Positions 56,262-64,000 of a stretch of DNA of 64,000 bases are shown here, piece after piece. The first letter of the stretch is position 1. The number at the start of each line of letters is the position of its first letter. This stretch comes from Euonymus europaeus. Lineage: Eukaryota; Streptophyta; Magnoliopsida; Celastrales; Celastraceae. Where the stretch lies: NCBI GenBank assembly GCA_963580455.1, contig OY756968.1, forward strand, positions 19,871,996-19,935,995. The letters are read 5' to 3'. The translations under genes and the position numbers were made by a program. The notes below the pieces were generated by a model, which made no database searches, was not told the origin of the DNA, and was given only the letters and a program-made list of their open reading frames with translations.

Positions 56262-56680
56262 GGCTTACTTGAACCACAGGTGGACATTGTTCCAAAACAA
56301 CTATGACACTACAATTTGGGACAAAGATGAAATACTTCTTAAATTTGTTGCTGGATTGGAGAAACAATGTATCCTGAACTACCGTGGATCGAGAATACAT
56401 TCTAGTAAAACTTAATGGCAATCATTGGTAACCATTATGATGGACATTAAGGGCAGAAAAATTGTGGCATATGATTCCCTTAAGCGTCATACTAGAAAAG
56501 CAAGTTTCAACACTCAAATGAAAGTCTTTCAGACTATGATTACTAGGTTGTTGATGCGTACCCGAATGTTAGAAGCAGATGAGATTAACCACGAGAGGGC
56601 AGGCGATGTTCCTCAAATAGGCAATGATTGCGATTGAAAGTTGGCAGATAGAATGGCTTGCTAGGCTGTAGAAGAATGTA
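56262..56680 (+). pseudogene. ULP1-like cysteine protease remnant, copy 1 (Mutator-associated type)
   Basis: Translation AYLNHRWTLFQNNYDTTIWD leads to a GNHW box (catalytic His codon at 56423..56425). Then, after a one-base frameshift, comes TIMMDIKGRKIVAYDSLKRH (catalytic Asp at about 56470..56472) and finally GNDCD near 56615..56632, where a ULP1/C48 protease would have the QxxNDCG Cys. The sequence then jumps straight to the C-terminal IAIESW-type end (ATTGAAAGTTGG). The segment after the Cys is deleted. These proteases are normally encoded by Mutator-like elements of the ULP1/DUF1985 group and resemble SUMO proteases. Confidence 0.75.
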
Positions 56681-57593
56681 TCTTTATAATTATTGAATTG
56701 TTTAGGTTTGTCATTTAGAACAATATCATTTTGTGTTTAAAACTTTTATTATAATATAATTTAGAACAATATCATATTTATTTAAAATGGTGTTAATTTA
56801 TATTTAGAACATCGTTATTTTAGTTTAGAACATTGTTTGCAAGGTAAAATATTCATGGTTTAAAATACGTTTTAATTTTGGTTTAGAATAGTGCTTAATT
56901 GGTTTAGAATGGTTCCTTTTTGGTTTATAACGATGATAATTCACGTTTAAAATTATATAGTTTTTGTTTAAAATATTACTTATTTCTGTTTATAACTGAA
57001 TCATTTTGTTGAGAATACAGTATACATTTTTGTAGGTACGACTAAGCACAACATAATAATTCGATATTTTGGAGAGTGTGAAAAGTATGAAATGAGTTAC
57101 ATATACAATAGTGGGAAAAGCAATGTATCATAGTTTTGGAATAGACTTTTTATGTTCAATTAATGATTAAGAAGACGAACCAGCCAACTACCCATCTTTC
57201 TTCTCCAGAATAGCCACATCATGTTGAACACATTTCTTTTAAGTTGTTATATATGTTTATAATAAGGTTTAGAATTAGTCCATATTGATTTAGAACATAT
57301 TTATGTTTGGTTTAGAAATGTATATTTAATGTTTTATATGTTTTGAACTGTTATATTATGATTTGGAATAATTCAATATAAGGTTTAGAATGAGTCTAGA
57401 ACTGGTTAGAAGAGTTTATTTTTAGTTTAAAATTGTGTATTTACTGTTATATATGTTTTGAATTTTTATATTATTGTTTAGAATAATTCAATATAAGGTT
57501 TATAATGAGTCTAAAACTGGTTTAGAAGAGTTGTGTATTTACTGCTATATATGTTTTGAACTTAATTTTCCATGAATCTAAGTTTAAGTTATT

Positions 57594-57810
57594 TATTCAA
57601 GCATACTTGAACCACATGTGGATATTGTTCCAAAACAACTCTGACCCTACAGTTTTCAGTTCGGATTGCGGGGTATTTGCTATTAAATTCATGGAGCTGA
57701 TGAGTGCAGATATACCATTATTAGTGTTTAATCCAACATAAATGAAAATGCACATGAAGATGATTGCAATTGAAAGTTGGCGAGGAGAATGGGTTGTGGA
57801 AGAAGATTGA
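57594..57810 (+). pseudogene. ULP1-like cysteine protease remnant, copy 2
   Basis: Translation AYLNHMWILFQNNSDPTVFS jumps directly to SSDCGVFAIKFMELMSADIP (catalytic Cys codon at 57667..57669) and continues, after a stop, with MKMIAIESWRGEWVVEED at 57750..57809. It keeps the Cys half and C-terminus but has lost the His/Asp half kept in copy 1. The common flanks show both copies derive from one longer gene. Confidence 0.78.
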
Positions 57811-58235
57811 ATATATAAAAATAATTATTTTTTGTATTGACTGTATTGTATCAAATATATACAGAATGCATCCTGACTTGGGATGAGACTAGACGTTACA
57901 ATCCCATAATATTGGGAGTGAATGTAGTGCTATAATGTAGGAACTAATTTGTACTATATATGTAAACATATATCTATTGAATGAGATGAGATAACCGTGG
58001 GCTATGATTGATCCTTATTGTGCTGGAATTGATCTATATCCTTATCATGGGTGTCCTAGGCTATAGAATAATGTCTCTTTATAACTGTTGAACTATTTAA
58101 GCTTTTCGTTTAGAATAAAAATTATGTTTCGAACATTAATTTTTATGGTTATAACATTAATTTGTTTTAGAATAATATCATTTTTTGCTTATAACTATTA
58201 ACATAATATAGTTTAGAACAATATCTTATTGGTTT

Positions 58236-58380
58236 AGAATAGGGATGGCAAAACTCCCTGTGTGTACTTGACCCGAAATTTCGGGTTCAGGTGCCACCCG
58301 AACCCTACTGCCCGGGTACGGGTAGGGTATGATAATACCTTACATGAACCCGACCTGAACTTTTTTTAATATTTTATTTA
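58236..58380. repeat. possible hAT-type element end
   Basis: TAGGGATGGCAAAACTCC followed by repeats of ACCCGAA/CGGGT resembles the left terminus of a plant hAT family whose ends carry GGGATGGCAA and GGGTACGGGT words. No right end was located. A comparable GGGGTGCACATGGG start lies at 17905 in the Mutator-like element. Confidence 0.35.
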
Positions 58381-58820
58381 CATATATATATATAATACAA
58401 TTAGTATGTTTAAAAGTTCAGAAATCTTTAAAAGTCTCAATTAGTATATTTTTCAAGTTCAAAAATACTACCCAACTGGTGTTTTTGTGAACAGTTGGGT
58501 ATACCAACCAATACTCCTACGTTAAAAAAATATTTTGTGCTGGACCAAAGTCAAGGTCGTTGGTTAGGAAAGTCTGAATTGGGAGAGTCGAACTAAAGTC
58601 TCTTGATTGACAATCTTAAATCTTTAAATTGTGTGATTGCACATTGAATTGTGTGATTGAGTGATAGTATAAGAACAACACTAAACCAAGCTAAATTCAT
58701 CCCATATTTGTTTACACGACTTTAGCCGATTCTTCTTATCTTTTACAATATGAATTTTCTGTACTTTGTTATTGTTATTGCTATATTACTTGCTTGATAG
58801 TTGATATTGCTGGTTTTACT
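58381..58820. other. intergenic, nothing recognised
   Basis: AT-rich DNA between the hAT-type end and the decayed copia. No coding frame was seen. Confidence 0.45.
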
Positions 58821-58829
58821 TGTGATATT

Positions 58830-61560
58830 TTATATCGATCACTTACCAAGAAAGAAGTTGTGCTTACCTATTCTCCACCTATTGAATGTTGAACAAAACT
58901 TATTAATAAACCTGTCAACACTGTGTGATTCAGACCTAGTCACAATGACAATGTCAACATATACAAGAACATATATTGTGCACTTGGAGGAACAATGAAT
59001 AAATAAAGATGCATCAGACTGTGGAAAAAGTCTTAAGTATAACGAAATGAGCTAAGACATTGGAACCATGCTCAAGGTGCCTATTTAAGATCATAGAGAA
59101 CTTTATGTAGTCAATACACATTGTAGGGTCAAGAGTGATCATGAAAACTAGGGGTTATTTTATGTGCACCCCTACTTGCAAATATCCATTCAGAAATGCA
59201 TTTTGTACATCAAGTTGTTCCAATGATTGGTTGTAAGAAAGAGCAAGTGACAAAATAGTATGAACAATATCTTGCTTGACTACCGGCATGAATGTTTCTT
59301 CATAATCAAAGCGTTCTTGTTGATTGTAACCCTTGGAAATAGGGTGAGCCTTGTACTGATCAATAGATCTACTAAATTTTCATTTAATCTTGAAAAATCA
59401 CTTACATCTCATAAGATTCATGTGAGAGGTCACTACAACATATTCTTCTTTCATTACAGTTTGCCAGTGATTATATTTGGAAGTCTGGGTGTAGGTTGTC
59501 GGTTCAGTAGATAGGGATTCAAATATTTTGACAGAGGGAGCTTTGACTAAAGGGTAAGGAGTGGTTTGAGAATTTAATGGTTTATGTGCTTGTCCAAAAA
59601 GAACAATGGATTTGAGGATTTTGAATTTTTTGGGGAGATTTTGTGTATTCAGAGAGTTTGATAAAAGAAACGGGTTGAGAGGTGGGGAAGTGTACGTTGA
59701 TGTGGGAGAGCGGAACTGGTAGAAGGCAGTAGGGTTAGCGTTGAAGGTTGGTGCATTGGAGTTGATGAGAGGTCAACTTCGGGTGATGGTGGAAGGTCAA
59801 TTTCTAGTGATGGTGCTTAGTTTAGTGAGGAGTTATCCAAGAATTTGGTGTATGGTCCATAATGGGTGTATGGTCCATAACGAGTATAGGGGAATTGTGG
59901 CGAGTATCTTGATTTGGTGAGTTATTGAAAGAAAGTGGGATAAAGAGGCTTATTGTAAGTTATTAGGGAGAGTAATGGGCACTGCTTATAGGGAAAGTTT
60001 GTTTAATCAAAGGTGACATTTCAAAAGATGTATATATATGTGACTTGAAATATGATCAAAGCAACGATAGTCTTTATAATGGTTATCATATCCAACAAAT
60101 ATATATGAACATTTTTTTAAAGGATAACTTGGACAAACAAGTGCACCCAAAACTCTTAAGAAATTTGTAGTCAGGGGAACAACTAAAAATCTTCTTATAG
60201 GGAGAGATATTAGCAAGCTAAGGTATTAGTAGACAATTCATTAGGAATTTTTCCATTGAGAAGGCTTCTATCCAAAAAGTAGAGGCCTCACATCCACATG
60301 TAGGGTTCATAAGATTGTCAATGTTTGCACCTTTATGAAGATATCTCGGAGTAGTTATGTTGTCCCATAAATCATGGAGAACAAAGTCCAAGACCATGGG
60401 GATAGTAAATTTAGACGATAGTAAAGGTAAATGAGGACCACAAGGGGATGGTTTTAGAGAAAATTAAGTAATTAGTGTTAGCACAAGTAGGTGCCAGATT
60501 TAAGAACAAATTGAAAAGCTCAACAAAAGATTTGTTGCTGGAATAAGATAACAGGACTTGACAATAAGAGTTGAACCAGATTGGTATTTGATGACTTGTT
60601 GCATGCAAGGTGGAAAAGTAATTGAACAACCAGAGTTGAAGTATTTATAGACTATCAGAGATACAAAGATAGTGAGGCTTGTCAAAAGTAAGCATAGAAA
60701 GGCAGTGGTACACACAACCTAACTAGATACTATCGAAAGCTATGTTTTGACCCTCTCCTAGGGCACATGCAAGAGGAAGGTATTCCTTAGCCGGTTGATT
60801 GACAAAAATTCCAAAGACATACCTGCAGATTAGGCACCATACGAAAAGAACATGTATAGGTTGGGATGCCAGTGCACTTGATGGAACTTAAACATTTGTA
60901 TGAGTAGGTCTTCTTATCCTCAATCCCTATCTTGGCTATTTGAACTGAAGAGAACAGACTTAGGGCATCATGAGCCTCATGGACAGTGATTGACGGATTA
61001 TTAATGGCATTATATGCCTGAGAGTAATGGTCATGTGCCACCGAGAAAGACAAAGCTATTTATCGTGCGAGACCAAATATAGCAGAAATCAGAGCATAAT
61101 CGAATGAGATTTGTTTTATTGACATATCGATAAGATGGTCCAAACCCTGATTTACTCATTGAACTCCAAAGGTACTACCCAATCATACAACCTAGTCAGA
61201 GCAGCCAATTAGTGGTTTCGACCAGTAACGATGGCGTTCTAATATGGATATAGTTTCTAGGTGGTTCGCAAGAAGCTCCTCATGGTCCAAGAGCTAGAGA
61301 GTGATGATTTTTTCTAAAGAATATGGAAATCGATGAGTGACATAGAGCAGGAAGAAAATAGGCCATGATCGGAGTTGTGTGAAAGAGGACAAATTCCTTT
61401 GGGTTTTCTGGAGTTGCTGAAGATGTGAAGAAGCATGCTGAGGTTGAGAAAGAGTTAAATGCGGTAGCTAAAAATTAAAAAGATTATAAGTCTGGTAGTA
61501 ACCAATAACTGTAGAGGAATTTGAAAATGCATAAAAAATTAGCTTTAAAATCCAACTCTA
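58830..61560 (-). pseudogene. decayed Ty1/copia polyprotein (gag, integrase end, reverse transcriptase)
   Basis: Minus strand, 5' to 3': gag (about 61470..60790, with AYNAINNPSITVHEAHDALS), then zinc-knuckle/protease-side remnants; the integrase C-terminal side (60180..60010, FLRVLGALVCPSYP, CSYIFVGYDNHYKDYRCFD, HIYI); then reverse transcriptase (59370..58830, ERFDYEETFMPVVKQDIVHT, SLEQLDVQNAFLNGYLQVGV, KQAP.AWFQ, FHSL). The order gag-integrase-RT is the copia order. The YVDD box near 58960..58930 reads YVDI: one Asp codon is gone. There are many stops and frameshifts, and the integrase core is largely deleted. Confidence 0.8.
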
Positions 61561-61569
61561 GAGTTGTAT

Positions 61570-61603
61570 TTAAGCTTGGGGGGTGGGGGGTGGTGGGGGC
61601 AAT
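61570..61603 (+). other. polypurine-tract-like G run before the LTR
   Basis: AAGCTTGGGGGG followed by more G-rich sequence ends directly at the LTR start TGTTGATACCC. In plant copia elements a similar AAGCTTGAGGGGGAGTGTTG join marks polypurine tract plus 3' LTR. It fits a + strand element. Confidence 0.55.
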
Positions 61604-62003
61604 TGTTGATACCCAAATACCACTGGCCCAATGGATAGGATACAGCTCATGAAATATTCAGACCAAATTCTCAGCTAGCCCAAAGAAGGTGAAGCCCAAT
61701 AGCCCATTTATAAGAAGAGTTGTTCAATTAGGGAGAAAAATATGGGATTGAGAAGATTGAGTGGGACACTTGGCAGCCAATAAGAAGCCAAATGAGGAGA
61801 CAGTTATGTGTGATAGCAAAACATGGAAGAAGGCAGTTCGTGGTGGTTACAGTAGTAGAGTAGTGGTGGCATTGCACAATAGTTGCAATCATTATGGTGG
61901 TAGTCGACGCAGGAAGGGTCATATAACAAGAAGACATTTGAGGGACAATTGTATCGGCAAAAAACCGTCCTACGACCTAGACCTTTTTTGGTCCACATTA
62001 CTT

Positions 62004-62172
62004 CGTACGACATATAGGCTTGTTGGCCCGACGTAAGACTTGTGTGCCCAGTCATACGTGTTGTCCGTACGACATATAGGCCTGTTGGCCCGACGTAAGG
62101 CTTGTGTGCCCAGTCATACGTGTTGTCCGTACGACATACAGGCCTGTTGGCCCAATCAGGCTTGTAAGCCCG
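62004..62172. repeat. 62-bp tandem repeat, about 2.7 copies, in the LTR
   Basis: CGTACGACATAYAGGC starts units at 62004, 62066 and 62128. The first two are nearly identical over 62 bp (to GTCATACGTGTTGTC); the third breaks off after GTTGGCCCAATCAGG. The unit begins with the palindrome CGTACG. Confidence 0.9.
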
Positions 62173-62346
62173 TCCATCTTACTGGACTTCCTTAGCACCA
62201 TTATTCGGGAACCTGTGCTGCTTAAGCCCATCAAGTATTATAAAAGCCCAGGAGGTTATCATCATGAATAGAAGCAACACTAATATATAACAAGCTAAGG
62301 CCCAATCGGCCCAAAATGAGTTTTTACACATGACAGCTCATACCAT

Positions 62347-62382
62347 TCACGTGCCAGGCACGTGAGCTGTATACTATAAATA
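62347..62382 (+). promoter_or_regulatory. LTR core promoter: palindromic double G-box and TATA box
   Basis: TCACGTGCCAGGCACGTGA (62347..62365) is a perfect 19-bp inverted repeat containing two CACGTG G-boxes. TATAAATA follows at 62375..62382. G-boxes are bound by plant bZIP and bHLH factors, so this LTR may respond to light, ABA or stress factors. Transcription would start near 62410 and read rightward into the window end. Confidence 0.65.
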
Positions 62383-62562
62383 TGAGTAGCCCGATCCTCA
62401 TAAAAAAGGACTTTTTTCTGGTTTCATTTTCTCTTTCTAAAAACGCCTCCAATTTCTCTCTCCATAAATCTTCTTTTCTTCGGTTCGACTCGGTGTGCTC
62501 ATCTTGATTGTCTTAGGCCTTTTACGACATTTATTTGATTGTAGATTTTCGGGTCTACAACA

Positions 62563-63617
62563 ATATAAAAAAAATCAATAAAACCAACTCAGAAAATAAA
62601 AAAAACAAAAAGATTCAAGATCAAAGGCTCTTGCAATCTGCATTTTCAATTACACTTATCATTCATTTATAATTTCAGAATGTTGTTCATCAAGACAGCT
62701 TTGTATTTGAATTATTACGATCAAGTTTCAATATCAATTATTTTTTTTGTAATTTTTACTTGATGTTATGTCTTTTTGTTCATTGTAATCTCAACGAAGT
62801 GCACAGTAGTGGAGTTGAGAAATCTAGGATTGCCAAGGTCTCAAGGTAGTTTGTACTTTTATTTTATTAAGTTAAATAGTGATTAGTGTATTTTTATTTT
62901 ACTTTACAGTTGAGAAACTATAATCTCTGGCACATAAAAATCAGTCATCATTTTAGGCCAACAATAAGCCAAGCATATTATTAGAAATCTTTAATCTGCC
63001 AAATGTGCTCTTTTCTGCTTGAACTAAGTTATAATGTGCCATTTTTCAAAGTTGGCAACGTCTGTTCCAATTCTATTACAATTGATATTTTTGAAAAAAA
63101 ATGTAGAAAAAAATAGAGACAAAGACAAAGACACCTGTGGTGAAACGTGTAGAGAGGGGAGACACATGGGTTAACAGTATGTGATTTAAAAAACTCCATG
63201 TTCTTTGAAGTAGGTCCAATAGTATCAGAAAGCATACTTTTGAATTAGTTTGGAGAGGGTTTCCCATTGTTCTTGAGATCGAGACCCAAAAAACTAAATG
63301 TTGGGGGGACGAATGACATTGATTCTGCTATGGAGATAAGGAACAGATCATGCATGTTGTTCTGTCACAGTGCGTGGCCATTTTGATTTCTCAAGTACCC
63401 CGTTACCTTGCATCCTCCTATTATTTGTTCTATGCCTGATAGATAACGTTAATTTAATCTGTGGGATGTTTTTTATAGAGAAAAGTTTATATAGAGAGAA
63501 ATACAAATGGGCTAAGTTATGATGCCAAAGTTTTCGTGATAGTGAGAGCCATCCAGGGATTAATGATTGGCCACCATTTAGGAGAGAGAAATTTGGACGC
63601 TCTGTCTGAGAATTATA
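62563..63617. other. intergenic, nothing recognised
   Basis: AT-rich DNA after the LTR with only chance frames. No primer-binding site or gag-like frame follows the LTR, which supports reading it as a 3' or solo LTR. Confidence 0.5.
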
Positions 63618-64000
63618 GTAGACTATATATATATAATTGAAGGATTTGTCAATTAGAGGTTGGTTTAGTTGAATTTTAGCTAGATCTTGAGAAGAAAGCA
63701 GTCCTTCCAAAGTCAACATAGATGGGAGAAACTTTTTGTGAGATTTGTCTCTTTGAGCCTCCCACTTTTAACCAAAATCTCTTCTTAGATTGATGTCCAT
63801 ATATTCCATCAACTTCTATATATACAAAAGTAGATTATATCATATTGTAGATTCCAACTCCATCATGACTTGAATCCTATTGAAGGACTTTTGTATGTCA
63901 TCCATGTTGACTATGGAAGGACTGCTTTCTTCTCAAGGTGTAGCTAAAATTCAACTAAACCAGCATCTGATTGATAGATCCTTCAATATTATATAGACTT
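63618..64000. repeat. long inverted repeat, cut by the window end
   Basis: The left arm 63618..63724 and right arm about 63898..64000 are reverse complements over about 100 bp with roughly 90% match by eye (shared words GGTTTAGTTGAATTTTAGCT, TTGAGAAGAAAGCAGTCCTT, GTCAACAT). The loop is about 175 bp. The arm continues to the last base of the window. A transcript from either strand would fold into a long hairpin. Confidence 0.85.

Larger units (their letters stand above)
55836..58235 (+). repeat. field of GTTTAGAA-type words with a tandem duplication of about 1 kb
   Basis: Words of the form (T/G)GTTTA(G/A)AAT/C(A/G) recur every 20-35 bp on the + strand throughout, apart from the two ULP1 remnants. 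The blocks 55836..56640 and about 56860..57810 correspond in order (AATTTTGGTTTA, CTTAATTGGTTTA, AACGATRATAATT, TTATATAGTTTTTG, then TTATTCA with a ULP1 piece), so the array was duplicated once. The same word, in both orientations, is abundant in the Mutator-like element at 16-18 kb. Confidence 0.7.
61604..62562 (+). repeat. copia-type LTR (959 bp), + orientation
   Basis: Starts TGTTGATACCC and ends GGGTCTACAACA, imperfectly inverted ends with TG...CA. It contains a TATA box (62375) in the + direction about 190 bp before its end, a palindromic double G-box just upstream, and 62-bp tandem repeats. With the purine run on its left it looks like a 3' LTR of a + strand element, but the copia remnants to its left are on the minus strand, so it probably belongs to a different insertion whose body is lost or rearranged. 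No partner LTR is present in the window. Confidence 0.65.

Noticed and set aside
63348..63719. 123-aa minus-strand frame
   Set aside because: It covers one arm of the terminal inverted repeat and has no recognisable domain; length is compatible with chance.
1..64000. CRISPR arrays, bacterial operons, rRNA or tRNA genes
   Set aside because: Clearly plant nuclear DNA; no spaced identical repeats of CRISPR type and no tRNA cloverleaf or rRNA segment that I could recognise.

Overview
This is nuclear DNA of a flowering plant, most likely a eudicot. It is AT-rich, has GT-AG introns, and carries plant-specific protein families (a MYB-CC phosphate-response factor, a DUF547/MIP1-type leucine-zipper protein, and plant L1, Helitron, Mutator and LTR elements). 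No species call is possible from the sequence alone. Nothing bacterial, organellar or CRISPR-like was seen, and I found no rRNA or tRNA gene.

Three host-type genes can be assembled, all on the + strand. (1) 3168..5644 is a seven-exon MYB-CC factor of the PHR1/PHL family (478 aa). (2) 23450..25658 is a two-exon, apparently domesticated hAT transposase (BED finger, DUF659, hAT C-terminal dimerisation region; 708 aa) with a probable 2.36-kb 5'-UTR intron. (3) 40675..49241 is a thirteen-exon DUF547 protein with an N-terminal coiled coil (638 aa). Their reading frames are intact across every splice junction I placed. They show no obvious functional link to each other.

The rest is layered transposable-element DNA. 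6138..19950 is one minus-strand Ty3/gypsy element. Its 5' LTR was invaded by a 1.34-kb PIF/Harbinger-like element (TTA duplication) and by a 3.9-kb Mutator-like element with a 9-bp duplication, which carries a thaumatin-like (PR5) gene fragment. The gypsy lacks its reverse-transcriptase core and holds an opposite-strand, intron-like transcription unit between pol and the 3' LTR. A foldback element follows at about 19952..20700. 26.8-29.5 kb has arrays of short degenerate repeats. 31906..39128 is a solo LTR (TTTAG duplication) interrupted by a near full-length L1-type LINE (15-bp duplication) with an internal inversion. 49847..55060 is a minus-strand Helitron with hairpin and CTAG end, RPA-like and PIF1-helicase remnants, and a Helitron-N fragment in the opposite orientation. 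55.8-58.2 kb holds two tandem, complementarily deleted ULP1-protease remnants in a field of GTTTAGAA-type repeats that also occurs in the Mutator-like element at 16-18 kb. 58.8-61.5 kb is a decayed minus-strand copia, next to an oppositely oriented copia-type LTR (61604..62562) with a palindromic double G-box just upstream of its TATA box. The window ends in a long inverted repeat.

The most notable items are the antisense intron-like unit inside the gypsy element, the paired broken ULP1 copies with their shared repeat field, the PR5-capturing Mutator-like element, and the internally inverted LINE. All calls were made by reading sequence and translations by eye; no database search was run.
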